Shown piece after piece: positions 9,058 to 19,000 of a stretch of 64,000 bases of DNA. Numbering within the stretch: the first letter of the stretch is position 1; each line of letters opens with the position of its first letter. The translations under genes and the position numbers were made by a program. A model generated the notes under the pieces. That model did not search any database, was not told the DNA's origin, and was given only the letters and a program-made list of their open reading frames with translations. Source of the stretch: Bacteroidaceae bacterium (GTDB lineage: Bacteria > Bacteroidota > Bacteroidia > Bacteroidales > Bacteroidaceae); contig JAEEZX010000032.1 in the NCBI GenBank assembly GCA_016292045.1, positions 24,552 to 88,551 on the forward strand, in the 5' to 3' direction.

Positions 9058-9100
9058 ATCTACGCGCGTACATTATTTTTATTTTTTTATTTTTTTTTGT

Positions 9101-9140
9101 ATTCATGAGGCGGCGGCGTTTCCGCCACCACCTCATGAAT
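9101..9140 (-). promoter_or_regulatory. Long intergenic hairpin after the major fimbrillin gene
   Basis: Two 18-base arms (9101-9118 and 9123-9140) enclose a 4-base loop that reads GAAA in the minus-strand RNA. The two mispairs are G-U wobbles only in that RNA, so the structure is adapted to minus-strand transcription. An A-rich tract, not a U-tract, follows it. It therefore looks more like an mRNA-stabilising or processing stem than a classic terminator. Confidence 0.75.
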
Positions 9141-9216
9141 TGGATGTGTTTCTCAGTCAGGGAGTTCGCCCCGCGAAGGGCGTTTCCCTTAACTGTACAT
9201 ATAAGCTACACTGAGA

Positions 9217-11085
9217 TTACTCACCAGCGTTCTGGGGCAGGTCAACCTGGCTGTTGGCAACCTTCCAGTCGTCAACCTCAGCCTCGATCTTAACAGATGT
9301 CAGACCCAGTACGAGGTTCAGGTTGTAGCTCTTACCGTTAGCAAGGCTGGGGAGAACAACAGTCTTCGTGACAACGTTCTTTGTCTGAGTGCGACCGCCA
9401 TTAACTTTGCTATCCTCTGTAGTGATGTAGTACTCAATCTGTACTGTGATTGTACGCAGAGCTTCTTCATTTGCGGCAGCAGCAGCGTTCTTAGCCACAT
9501 TGTTCGTAGGAACTACATAGAGGTAGTTGCGCTCTGCCTCATAGATATCGCCAGTGTAGGCGAAGGGGATATCAGAAGCGATAGCCTTCGTTGCTTTTAC
9601 TGTGTAATAATGGTTAGTCCCATTCCATGTGGGAGATGCAACATACGTATAAACATCACCAGACTTAGAATAGAACGTACCACTTCCAGGATCAGCAGTG
9701 AAATCACCAGTTTGCTCAAGCATGTAGTACGTATTGGTGGTTGCTATAGCAGGGAAGTCAGGAGCTGTCTCTGTTCCACTGACTTTCTGCACATAATGAT
9801 CTGTTTCAAGTGTGTAGAACTTAGATGTGCCAGTGAATTCATAAGTTGCGTGTACCTCAGTACCATTTTCATTAACATACTTCTTACCAGGATTGTAAGC
9901 AGGAGCAGCAGCCAACTTGTTGAACCACTTGGTAGAAGGATCAAGCAGATCCTGCTTAGCAGTAGTTACACCAACAACACTTTGCGGTGAATAAGAACCA
10001 AAGGTGTGTACACCGGCATATTTGAGATTATCTGCAATCTGAGAGCTAACAGTAATAACCTTATCAGAAGTCAGATCATCTGTTGTACCATTGATTGTTT
10101 CATCAGCTGCACCACCTGTCATCTTTGTCCAGTTAGCAATATTTGCATTAACACCATTGTTCAGATTCAACTCACCTCCAGTACCGAAAGGACCAGTAAT
10201 CTTAAACGAGTTGACGGTAATCTTGGTGTTGGGATCAAGCTTGCCGCCAGGAGCAACCTGGTCGATAGCAGCTACTACAGTGACACCAAAGCGAGCCAGA
10301 GCGTGCTGGAAGAGGAACTTCATGCTGGTGTTCACGTTAGGCTTAATCATGTTGAGCAGAGGAGTTCCTTCGTTACGAGTAACAGTCCAACCGTTAACTG
10401 CGGTATAGCTCAAGCCACCTGAGGGAGCAACACCCCAAAGGAGGTCAACACCCTTGTTAGGATCGAAGTCGGTGGTAGGAGTCGTACTTGCTACCCAAGC
10501 AATGGTGGGATCACCAACAGCGACAGAATTTAACTTACCTGCATTATCTGTAATATAGGTGATACCTGTACCAGAACCATCGTCAGCAGCCACATAAGGA
10601 GCATAAGCGAAGAAGGTCAGACGATCGAGATGTTTGGGCGAACTACTATTTTCCATATAAGCAGGAGTAGTCTGCGAGTCGTTGTCCGTCTCATTAGGCC
10701 AGTACTTCAAGGGGCTATAGTACCATCCCAGACTCGTGCTGTTCCAGAGGATTTTCTCGTTAACCATAAAGTTAGGTGCTCCACCAGCATAAGCCGTTGC
10801 ATTAACACCATCACCAGCAGCAGGTACATCATCCTCTGTCAGATAGGCATAAACACCGAAGCCACCGCCGTTAGCCTCTGAGCGCTGCATGCGGTTGGTG
10901 GTCATGGTGCCTTCCAGACCGGCTTTGGTTACATTAGTTGCCTGCTGGGTGTAGACATCGAAGCCTACAGCATCAGAAGCACCCAGTTGAGGCAGCGAGC
11001 CGCCACCCTGAACGATGTCGTCCTCGCTAGAGCAAGCTGACAGCACAAGGGCTGCAGTTGCAAACATAAATAAAAGCTTTTTCAT
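9217..11085 (-). CDS. Major fimbrillin (pilus structural subunit), lipoprotein
   Basis: 622 residues, the largest fimbrillin here. It has a lipoprotein signal (LVLSAC), an N-terminal segment with VTKAGLEGTM as in Bacteroidales pilins, and the motif YYSPLKYWPNETD followed by LTFFAYAPY. The C-terminus is the usual KSYNLNLVLGL strand. About 110 residues near positions 395-515 form an insert relative to the siblings, with repeated FYTLETDHYVQK and FYSKSGDVYTYV type hairpins and somewhat lower GC. First fimbrillin in the operon, followed by a strong hairpin, so probably the abundant shaft protein. Role inferred from the type V pilus family. Confidence 0.85.
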   Translation of the reverse strand: MKKLLFMFATAALVLSACSSEDDIVQGGGSLPQLGASDAVGFDVYTQQATNVTKAGLEGTMTTNRMQRSEANGGGFGVYAYLTEDDVPAAGDGVNATAYAGGAPNFMVNEKILWNSTSLGWYYSPLKYWPNETDNDSQTTPAYMENSSSPKHLDRLTFFAYAPYVAADDGSGTGITYITDNAGKLNSVAVGDPTIAWVASTTPTTDFDPNKGVDLLWGVAPSGGLSYTAVNGWTVTRNEGTPLLNMIKPNVNTSMKFLFQHALARFGVTVVAAIDQVAPGGKLDPNTKITVNSFKITGPFGTGGELNLNNGVNANIANWTKMTGGAADETINGTTDDLTSDKVITVSSQIADNLKYAGVHTFGSYSPQSVVGVTTAKQDLLDPSTKWFNKLAAAPAYNPGKKYVNENGTEVHATYEFTGTSKFYTLETDHYVQKVSGTETAPDFPAIATTNTYYMLEQTGDFTADPGSGTFYSKSGDVYTYVASPTWNGTNHYYTVKATKAIASDIPFAYTGDIYEAERNYLYVVPTNNVAKNAAAAANEEALRTITVQIEYYITTEDSKVNGGRTQTKNVVTKTVVLPSLANGKSYNLNLVLGLTSVKIEAEVDDWKVANSQVDLPQNAGE

Positions 11086-11101
11086 AACTGTAAAGTTTTA
11101 A

Positions 11102-11135
11102 AAAGTTAATAAATAAAGTTAATTAAAAAAGTTAA
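11102..11135 (-). repeat. Three AAAGTTAA copies at 13-base spacing upstream of the major fimbrillin
   Basis: Exact copies begin at 11102, 11115 and 11128. On the minus strand each reads TTAACTTT, near the -7 consensus. Possible operator, multiple promoter or leader element. Confidence 0.5.
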
Positions 11136-11196
11136 TTTTTTTTGGTTAAACATTTAGTTAGCTCTCTCTCAATATATATACATATCTATATATTCA

Positions 11197-11224
11197 ACAT
11201 CTTACATCATACCTCTTCCATCAC
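11197..11224. repeat. Heptamer array (ACATCTT/ACATCAT/ACCTCTT), 4 units
   Basis: Four 7-base units overlap the TGA stop (11221-11223) of the DUF5119 gene. The consensus is related to the array inside the esterase gene at 26977-27018. Confidence 0.75.
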
Positions 11225-12345
11225 ATCGGTACATCCACATTCTCATCGTCGCCCCAGGGCTCCACCTCGGCATCGAACTGTCCCGAGCCTTCGGGCTGAG
11301 CATAAGGCAGAATGGGCACTTCATCGTCATTATAGAACGGGGCATCAATGACCAGGTTGAGCACCAAGCGCACATCAGGCGTTTTAAAAACATCCAGCTC
11401 TCCGTTGTCGTTCACATAGCGGACGTTCGTGCCCACATAGTAGGCGAAATCCTTCGTCTTTCCGTCAATGAGCGTGAAGTGGAGCACAATATAGTTAGAC
11501 TCCTTCGTTCTCCATTTCACCAGCTCGCGTCCGTGAGGCAGTCCGAAGGTCGCCACCTTACAGGTCATCCATCCCACATTGGTGTCCTCCTCAGAAGCAG
11601 CGGCACGACGGGCTTGGGCGCTCGGGTCACGCTTCCATCCCACCAGTTTCAACGTGCCCACTTCGCTGGTGCGCCATGTCTGGTTCAAATAGAAACCGTC
11701 GGCCATACCCGTGACATAGCCTTCCATAGAACTCATATAGCTGATGCCACGAACCTTGACAATCACATTGAGGGTGGTGGTCATCGGCCAGACGGTCACG
11801 TTTCGTTTGATATGGATGTCGTTGGCATCTTGATAGTCGCGCCAATAGTAGAACTCCAGGTCGTCAATCGTCTTGGGCACATCGAAGGTGTCCACACCGA
11901 TGCCTATATCCTCCGGCTCTTCCATATAGAGACGCTCGTTGTCCCAAAGCGTCGCGTCATTTATGTAATAGGTCTTCGACCGGGCACAGGCATTATGATG
12001 ACTGTTGCGGTTGACAAAGCTGAAGGTGCTGTATTCGCCAAACGACTTGTTCATCACGGTAAACAGGTAATGGCCGGACTCAAGGCGCAGGTCAGTGGTG
12101 GCATCCACGTTGTGGGTGGCAGGGTAAATGGTGACTTTATCGCCGTTACGCGCCGCCATATACGTCAGGCCATCGGGCTTATAGCCGTAGCGACTCTGGA
12201 ACGCACTCCAGTCGTAGACGATATTCAGATCGGCCTTGCCGTCATTATAGAGCTCCACCTCGTAGCGATCGCAGGAGGTCATAAGTCCCATAGTAGCTAT
12301 GGTAACTACAGTGCCTATCAGAGCTATCATCATCCTCTTAATCAT
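11221..12345 (-). CDS. DUF5119-type fimbrial accessory lipoprotein
   Basis: 374 residues with a lipoprotein signal ending GLMTSC, then DRYEVELYNDGKADLNIVYDW, the start pattern I associate with DUF5119 proteins encoded beside Bacteroidales fimbrillins. The start codon overlaps the stop of the preceding DUF3868 gene (ATGA), indicating translational coupling. No catalytic motif is visible. A role as anchor or assembly protein of the pilus is inferred from context only. Confidence 0.75.
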   Translation of the reverse strand: MIKRMMIALIGTVVTIATMGLMTSCDRYEVELYNDGKADLNIVYDWSAFQSRYGYKPDGLTYMAARNGDKVTIYPATHNVDATTDLRLESGHYLFTVMNKSFGEYSTFSFVNRNSHHNACARSKTYYINDATLWDNERLYMEEPEDIGIGVDTFDVPKTIDDLEFYYWRDYQDANDIHIKRNVTVWPMTTTLNVIVKVRGISYMSSMEGYVTGMADGFYLNQTWRTSEVGTLKLVGWKRDPSAQARRAAASEEDTNVGWMTCKVATFGLPHGRELVKWRTKESNYIVLHFTLIDGKTKDFAYYVGTNVRYVNDNGELDVFKTPDVRLVLNLVIDAPFYNDDEVPILPYAQPEGSGQFDAEVEPWGDDENVDVPM

Positions 12346-14129
12346 TTGGCACCTCCTTTCTTACCAATGACATACACCAGCGAGAGCTTCAGCTTGGTGG
12401 GAAGAAACCAGCTCTTCCAATCGTCGTCGCTGCGATAGATGAGACGTGCATCGTCGAACTCGTTCTCGTAGTGCACCTTAGGTCCGCCGACATAGCCGAC
12501 TGCAGCGGAGAGCTCCAGATTCCAGTGGCGGGCAATCGGCCATGAATAGCCGGCAGAGATGCCGACGCTGAAGAACTCGCCCTGATCGCCCTTTCCGTCA
12601 CGTCCCAGGTCGTACTTGCCGCCAGCCACATAGAGGCCCACGAAGGGACCGGTGAGCACGGGCACAGCCTCCGGACAACGGCCCGGGAACCAGTAGCGCA
12701 GCTCAGCACCTACGGTGAGCAGCTGGTAAGCGATGCGCGTGGGACGCTGGTCGGAACGGTAGTACTTGTTGACATCACCGGCAGCATTATGGTCGAAGCG
12801 CCACCAGGGGCACCACACCTCGGCCATCGCGCTCCAGCGTCTCTTCGTGCCAAACGGCACCTCAATCTCCACATTGGGAGCAAGCAGAGCTTCGAAGAGC
12901 AGGTTTGTCTTCACGGCCAGCAGCGGACGGAACGTCTTATAACGCTCACCCTCAACGATTTCCGGCGCCGGCTGAACCAACGTATCTGTGCGCAGGCAGT
13001 AGACGGTGTCGGTATGTACGGCACCGGCGGTGCGCGTCACGCTCTTCTGCGTGTAACTGATCTGGTAGTCGGTGTGACGCAGGAGCGGGAACGCAATGGC
13101 ATCCAGCGTCTTATAGTCCTCGGGATGATTCTTGACGATGCGGCTCAGCTTTTCATCCGGCTCGCCGTCGCTGTCGATAATGCGGAGCATGGCATCACGG
13201 TTGGTGAGCAGGGAGGTGCTGTCAACAAAGTTGCGCAGGCCTACCCAGTCTTCCGGCTCGTAAGCCGTGTGGAACAGCATGGGCGACACATTGGTGTGCT
13301 CGATGATATAGCGCGTGAGACTGCTGGTGCGCTCACGGGCGAGGCGGTCGTTGTTGGCATATTTACCCTCGGGCGATGCAAAGCCCTTGATTTCAATGCG
13401 TACGACCTCGATGGTGGTGTCGTTGCTCACGCTGTCGATAGTATGGCGCAGACGCTCCAGCTCGACCTCATTATTGTGGAAGTCGGGACGTACCTCACTC
13501 CTGTTGACGGGGAACGATACATAGGCGCTGCCTTGTAAGGTGCTGACTTCCTCGTGTTTTATGTCCTCCTCGCGATATACCTTATATTCGGGCGTGGGTG
13601 CGCGTAAAATAAAAGCATCGCTGCTAAGAATATCACCACAACCGTTGGTGCGCTCCACCTGGAAACTGAGTGTGGCAAGCTGCATCCAGTCGGCAACTGC
13701 CAGACGTCCGCTGTAGTGGCGGTAGTCGCGTACGTTCTTTGCACGATAGCGAAGACCAGTAGGAGGAACACCACTGCGCACCTGATGATAATAAGCCCAC
13801 TGTCCGTCGATCTCAACGGGCGGGAAGGACACAACGCTGTCACCGCTGGTAAGCTGCGGACGGATAACGATATGCTCCTTGCGCGGCAGCTTATCGCCCA
13901 TCACAACAAAGCGGAACTGCAAGCCATAGTCGTTAGCACCGGGAAGCGAGGTGAAATAGACGCTGTCGATGCAAACCGTCAGCTTGTCGTTCTTGGCACC
14001 CGGCAAAGGTATGATATGCTGAGCCTGGACAGACGAAACGATGAAGAGCAGCAAGGCCGAAAGAATCTTCGTCAGCCATGCTCCTGCTGTCGTTCCTCGA
14101 GTCAATTTATGGTTGCCGTCCAATCTCAT
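12342..14129 (-). CDS. DUF3868 - OmpA-like - DUF3575 outer-membrane protein of the pilus operon
   Basis: 595 residues. After a signal peptide (cleavage near VQAQ) there is an N-terminal DUF3868-like domain, then an OmpA-like peptidoglycan-associated segment near residues 205-300 (GFASPEGKYANNDRLARERT), and a C-terminal DUF3575-like outer-membrane barrel (LAVKTNLLFEALLAPNVEIE to the end). The layout suggests an outer-membrane protein tethered to the wall that could anchor or assemble the fimbriae. It is the first gene of the operon, behind a good -7 box. Domain names come from recognised motifs; the pilus role is inference. Confidence 0.8.
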   Translation of the reverse strand: MRLDGNHKLTRGTTAGAWLTKILSALLLFIVSSVQAQHIIPLPGAKNDKLTVCIDSVYFTSLPGANDYGLQFRFVVMGDKLPRKEHIVIRPQLTSGDSVVSFPPVEIDGQWAYYHQVRSGVPPTGLRYRAKNVRDYRHYSGRLAVADWMQLATLSFQVERTNGCGDILSSDAFILRAPTPEYKVYREEDIKHEEVSTLQGSAYVSFPVNRSEVRPDFHNNEVELERLRHTIDSVSNDTTIEVVRIEIKGFASPEGKYANNDRLARERTSSLTRYIIEHTNVSPMLFHTAYEPEDWVGLRNFVDSTSLLTNRDAMLRIIDSDGEPDEKLSRIVKNHPEDYKTLDAIAFPLLRHTDYQISYTQKSVTRTAGAVHTDTVYCLRTDTLVQPAPEIVEGERYKTFRPLLAVKTNLLFEALLAPNVEIEVPFGTKRRWSAMAEVWCPWWRFDHNAAGDVNKYYRSDQRPTRIAYQLLTVGAELRYWFPGRCPEAVPVLTGPFVGLYVAGGKYDLGRDGKGDQGEFFSVGISAGYSWPIARHWNLELSAAVGYVGGPKVHYENEFDDARLIYRSDDDWKSWFLPTKLKLSLVYVIGKKGGAK

Positions 14130-14179
14130 TTGTCAATCTTATTTGTAATGATAAGACGATTTATTATTAATTTAGTTTA

Positions 14180-14187
14180 CAAAGATA
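14180..14187 (-). promoter_or_regulatory. -7 promoter box TATCTTTG of the fimbrial operon
   Basis: Exact TAnnTTTG match 51 bases upstream of the DUF3868 ATG. A GTTG lies about 20 bases further upstream. Probably the main promoter for the pilus genes. Confidence 0.7.
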
Positions 14188-14534
14188 GGACATTTTTTTT
14201 TAAATAACAACTTTTTTTGCTTTTTTTTACTAAAAAAAGTACGTCCAAGTGGCATTTTTAACATTTCACGGGCAAATTTACACATTTTAAGGCCTCAATT
14301 GCCGTTTTTTTAGACAAAAAATCTCAACCTTAACCTTGACCTTTCCTTTCGCCTTGCGAATGGACAAGTTCCAGGTTTCAGGTTCCAAGCAAGATTATCA
14401 CTGATAGCATTAAAGCTCTGCAAGAGCATCTATCTCAGAAAAGAGGGTTTTTGTTGTTTTTTTCTCAATAACACCCTGTAACGTATTTTTTCGATGAAAT
14501 CGGCTATTTTCACTCTTGACAAGGTAAGAAAACA
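14188..14534. other. Intergenic region between pilus promoter and efflux terminator
   Basis: AT-rich, without a credible gene. It holds T- and A-tracts at about 14200-14240, heptamer-like arrays at 14324-14351 and 14368-14388, and a small GCTCT-GCA-AGAGC hairpin at about 14412. The 110-residue minus ORF here has no recognisable features. Confidence 0.65.
14324..14388. repeat. Two adjacent heptamer arrays (TAACCTT type and GTTCCAG type)
   Basis: Units TCAACCT, TAACCTT, GACCTTT (14324-14344) and GTTCCAG, GTTTCAG, GTTCCAA (14368-14388). The second matches the family found inside the GH115 gene. Confidence 0.65.
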
Positions 14535-14570
14535 CCCTGAAAAACGCTGAACAACAGACGTCTTTCAGGG
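14535..14570 (-). terminator. Terminator hairpin of the first efflux operon
   Basis: Arms CCCTGAAAAACG (14535-14546) and CGTCTTTCAGGG (14559-14570) pair with one mismatch around a 12-base loop. On the minus strand the stem is followed by TGTTTTCTT. It lies 30 bases after the stop of the outer-membrane factor gene. Confidence 0.7.
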
Positions 14571-14599
14571 CAAAAACGTTAACTGGCAAAAAGCCGAGA

Positions 14600-16024
14600 T
14601 TACTTCGAACCGCCGCCGAGGGCGATGTAGAGAGCAATGACGGCGCGTGCACCGCTGTAGAGGTTGAACGCCTCGTTGATCTGGGAGCCCAGCAGACGCT
14701 CCTGCGCCGTGAGCACCTCAAGATAATTGGCCTTGCCGGCATCCATCAGTTGGTGCGTGCCGAAATAAGCCTCGCGCAGCACCTCCACCTGACGGCGGTA
14801 GAAACCGTACTTCTGCAGGGCGTCCTGACAGTCGGCCATGGCCTCGTTGACCTCGTTGCCGGCATTGACAACCGTCTGCACGTATTTCTTCTTCAGCTCC
14901 TCCTCTGTCAGCTTGGCAACCTTGTGGGCAGCGCGTATCTTGCCGCGGGCGAAAATGGGCTGCATGAGCTGTCCGGCGAAGTTGAGCAGCAGCTTACCGG
15001 GGTCGATGACCACACCGCCGGCCGAATTGGTCCAGCCCAGCGTGCCGCTCAGTGTGACGCTCGGGAAGAATGCGGCGCGGGCCTCCTGCGTGTTGTAGAA
15101 GGCCTCCTCCATGGCGTAGTTGGCCATACGGATGTCGGGGCGCAACTCAAGCATGGTGGCGGGAACGCCTATCTTGAGGAACTCGGGGCTGAACATGCGC
15201 TGTCCGGCGTCGCCCAGAGCCTCGGGATGGTTGAGCGCAGCAGTGCCCCAGTGGGAGCGCGCAATATGGCGGGGCGTGACGCCCAGCAGGAGGCAGAGAC
15301 TGTTCTCCACGGCGCGTATCTCGCGATGAGTGTCCACAATCTGCGTCTTCACGTCGAGATAGGACGACTCAAGCTGGTTGACGGCGGTACTGTAGGCCTT
15401 GCCGTTCTCCCAGAGCGAGCGCTGCGTGTCCAGCGAAGCGCGCCAGAGGCTGTCGGTCTGCGTGAGGATGTCCAGTTCGCGGTCGAGCAGCATGAGCATG
15501 TAGTACTGCTGCGCCGTGGCGGAGATGAGGTTGACGCGGACGGCGTCACGTCGCATCTGAGCCTGCATGAGCACGGCCTTGGCAGCACGCTTCTTGTTGG
15601 TGATGGCACCGAAGAAGTCGATGTCTATCGACAACTGCAGAGGCAGGGCGTAGGTCTTCGACCACGGCAGGTCGTCGAAGCGCGTGAGATTGCCGTTGGG
15701 GGCAAATGTGAGCGAAGGCAGATAGCCCAGACGGGCGGACTTCAGCAATGCCTGACTCATCTCCACGGCGATGCGTGCGGAGTGCATGTCGGTGTTGTTG
15801 GCCAGCACGGAGTCCACAAGCTGCTGCAGCAGAGGGTCGGTGAAGAACTCGCGCCACGTCATGGCGGAGAGGGACGTGCCTCCGTAGGCCGCAGCGATGT
15901 CGTCGCCGGCACCGAAAGCCTCGGAAGGAGCCTCTACCTTCTGTTCATATTTCTTGAAAAGGCCGCAGCCCGTGAGCAGGTAGCTCACAGCCACAGCAAC
16001 GAATATATAGCTTAGTCTTTTCAT
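14600..16024 (-). CDS. Efflux outer-membrane factor lipoprotein (TolC/OprM/NodT type)
   Basis: 474 residues from the ATG at 16024. The ORF-track start eight codons upstream lies next to a heptamer array and would add residues ahead of a normal lipoprotein signal (MKRLSYIF...LLTGC), so it is rejected. Typical features are FTDPLLQQLVDSVLANNTD, the alpha-barrel helices and ELRPDIRMANYAMEEA of the NodT subfamily. It would form the outer-membrane channel for the pump encoded just upstream. Last gene of the operon, followed by a hairpin terminator. Confidence 0.92.
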   Translation of the reverse strand: MKRLSYIFVAVAVSYLLTGCGLFKKYEQKVEAPSEAFGAGDDIAAAYGGTSLSAMTWREFFTDPLLQQLVDSVLANNTDMHSARIAVEMSQALLKSARLGYLPSLTFAPNGNLTRFDDLPWSKTYALPLQLSIDIDFFGAITNKKRAAKAVLMQAQMRRDAVRVNLISATAQQYYMLMLLDRELDILTQTDSLWRASLDTQRSLWENGKAYSTAVNQLESSYLDVKTQIVDTHREIRAVENSLCLLLGVTPRHIARSHWGTAALNHPEALGDAGQRMFSPEFLKIGVPATMLELRPDIRMANYAMEEAFYNTQEARAAFFPSVTLSGTLGWTNSAGGVVIDPGKLLLNFAGQLMQPIFARGKIRAAHKVAKLTEEELKKKYVQTVVNAGNEVNEAMADCQDALQKYGFYRRQVEVLREAYFGTHQLMDAGKANYLEVLTAQERLLGSQINEAFNLYSGARAVIALYIALGGGSK

Positions 16025-16035
16025 AATATCTAAAC

Positions 16036-16084
16036 TGTCAATTGTCAATTATCAATTGTCAATTCTCAACTCTCAACTCTCAAC
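16036..16084. repeat. Heptamer array (TGTCAAT/TCTCAAC), 7 units
   Basis: The longest TCAAT-type array in the window. It contains the TGA stop of the RND pump (16073-16075), so the last pump residues (VVES) are encoded by array bases. It ends 11 bases before the ATG of the outer-membrane factor. Confidence 0.95.
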
Positions 16085-19000
16085 TACTTCTCTGCCCTGG
16101 AAGCGCTCGTGCAACTTCTGGAACACGATGAAGAATGCAGGCACCACAAAGAGCAGAGCCACAGTGCCGACACTCATACCGCCGATGACACCCAGTGCCA
16201 GGGCACGGTTGCCGTTGGCACCGGCACCGCCCTCAATCACGAGGGGCACCATACCGATAATCATCGTGAGCACCGTCATCAAGATGGGACGCAGACGCTC
16301 CTTGCAGGCCTCGAAGGCAGCCTCGGCGATGCTCAGACCCTGAGCACGGCGCTCGCTGGCAAACTCAGTGATAAGGATGGCTGTCTTCGCCAGCAGACCG
16401 ATAAGCATGATGACACCCGTCTGCAGGTAGATATTGTTGTCCATGCCGGGCAGGCCGAGCAGCGAACCCAGATAGGCGAAGATGAAGGCACCCATCAGAC
16501 CGAAGGGCACGCTCAGGAGCACGGCCCACGGAGTGAACCATGAATTGTAGAGCGAAGCCAGGATGAGGTAGATGAGGACGGCGCAGATGAGATAGATGAT
16601 GACGGTGGTGTTGGAACCGGCCGTCTTCTCCACCTCACGCGACATGTCGCTGTACTCGAAGGTGGCCGTCTTGGGCATCTCCTCCTTGAACACCTCCGCA
16701 ATGACCTTGTGCGCATCGCCCTCGCTGACACCGTTGGCGGGCGTCACCTGGCAGGTGATGCTCTGGTAGAGGTTGAAATGCTCGATACCGGAGGAACCCA
16801 CTATCTCCTTCAGCGTGACAAACTCCGAAAGGGGCGACATCTTGCCGCCGGCCACCTTCACGAAGATGTTGTTGAGCGAAGAGGGTTCGAGGCGATACTC
16901 CGGTGCGGCGGCCACCATGATACGGTAGACCTTGCCGAACTGGTTGAAGTTGCCGATATAGGCACCGCTGCAGAAATTACCCAGAGTGGTGAGCACCGTC
17001 TGGGGCGACACGCCGGAGCGGTTGCACTGGGCGGCATCGACAAACACCTGATACTTCGGGAAACGCTCGGAATACGACGAGAGAGCCGAACTAATCTCGG
17101 GACGCTCGGAGAGCTTGGCGAGGAAGTGGTCGGTCTGACGGGCAAACTCGCTGATGTCGCCGTCGGTGGGGTCCTCCACCACAAGGCTCACATTACTGCT
17201 CGTACCGTAACCCGGAATCTGAGGCATCTGGAAGGGCAGCACCTGCGCATTCTTGATTTCCTTGCAGGCATAGTAGAAGCGGCCAAGGACGAGGTCTATC
17301 ATGTGGTTCATACCCGGACGGTCGTCCCAGTTCTTCAGACGGACAACGAGCGTGGCGTAGCTGGAACCGTAGCCCGATATCAGGCCGTAGCCGCACGAGG
17401 CGGCATAGCTCTCCAGCTCGGGAATCTCCTTTACCTTCTCCTCCACCTGCTTCAGCAGTTCGCTGGTCTGCTGCAGGGTGTAACCCTCGGGAGCACGCAC
17501 CTCAGCCAGGAATACGCCCTGGTCCTCCTGCGGAACAAGACCGGCAGGAAGGTTCTTCATGAAGAACACCATCAGGACGACAGCCGCTGCCAGCGTGAGC
17601 CACGCAAGAGAGGGGCGCTTGATGAACTTCTGCACGGAACCCGAGTATTTCTTAAGCACGGCGTTGTAGCCGGCTTCGTAGGCTTTCTTCGTGTAGTAGG
17701 TCAGACTGCGGCCTTCGCCTTCCTCCGATATCTTCAGCATGATGGCGCAGAGAGCCGGACAGAGCGTCAGGGCCGATACGCACGACAGACCCACAGAAGA
17801 GGCAATCGTCACACCGAACTGCGTGAAGAACGTGCCCGACGTGCCGCCCGTGAAGGTCACGGGAATGAACACGGCCATGAACACCAGCGTACACGATATG
17901 ACGGCCACCGTCACTTCGCTCATCGCCTGGCGCGTGGCTTCGCGGGCATCCTTGATACCGCCCTCCATCTTCGCCATCACGGCCTCAACCACCACAATGG
18001 CGTCGTCCACCACCGTACCGATGGCCAGCACAAGAGCGAAGAGCGTGAGGATGTTGAGCGAGAAGCCCGCCATCTGCACGACGGCAAACGTGCCCATAAG
18101 CGACACGACAATAGATATAGAGGGAATTATCGTGGCCTTGACATTCTGCAGGAACAGGAACACCACCAGCACCACAAGAATGATGGCGATGACGAGCGTC
18201 TCCACCACATTGTGGATGGCGGCAAAGAGGAAGTCGTCGGAGGTCATCATCGTGACAAACTCCATGCCGGCAGGCATCTTTGCCTTGACCTCCTCGCACA
18301 TTTCCTTGATGAGCGCGTTGACCTCCGTAGCGTTGGCACCGGGCGTCGGGAAAATCATGAGGAACGTACCCGGCTTCTCGTTGATGTCGGAGATGAAGCT
18401 GTAGCTCTGGGCACCGATTTCCACGTCGGCGATATCCTTCAGATAGAGCAGATGGCCGCCGTCGCCGGAGCGCACGACGATGTCGTTGAACTCCTCGATG
18501 CTCTTGAGCGTACCCTTGTACTCCATCGTGTACTGGTACTTGTTCGTACTCTTCTCGCCGAAGGAACCCGTCGCTGCGACGAAGCTCTGAGAGGTGATGG
18601 CCGCAAAGACATCCTCGGGAGAGAGCCCATACTGGGCCATTACATCGGGCTTCATCCATATACGCAGAGCGTAGGTGTTACCCAGCGCGAGCACATCGCC
18701 CACACCGGTGATACGCTTCATACGAGGCACCACGTTGATGTTCACGTAGTTGGAAATGAAGTCGTCGCTGTACTTGCCGTCGGTGCTCCTCAGGCCCAGA
18801 ATACAGAGGATGTTGCTCTGCTGCTTCTGCACCGTGATACCCACCTTCAGCACGTCGGCGGGCAGCGAGGCCTGACCCTTGGACACACGGTTCTGCACGT
18901 TGACAGTAGCGATGTCGGGGTCGGTGCCCTGCTCGAAGAATACATTGATGGTGACGTTGCCCGACGAAGTGGCCTTCGAAGTGATATACATCATGCCGGG

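Noticed and set aside
9101-9140. Classic rho-independent terminator after the major fimbrillin
   Set aside because: On the transcribed strand the stem is followed by an A-rich tract and not by U residues.
14750-16015. 421-residue plus-strand ORF
   Set aside because: Antisense shadow of the outer-membrane factor gene.
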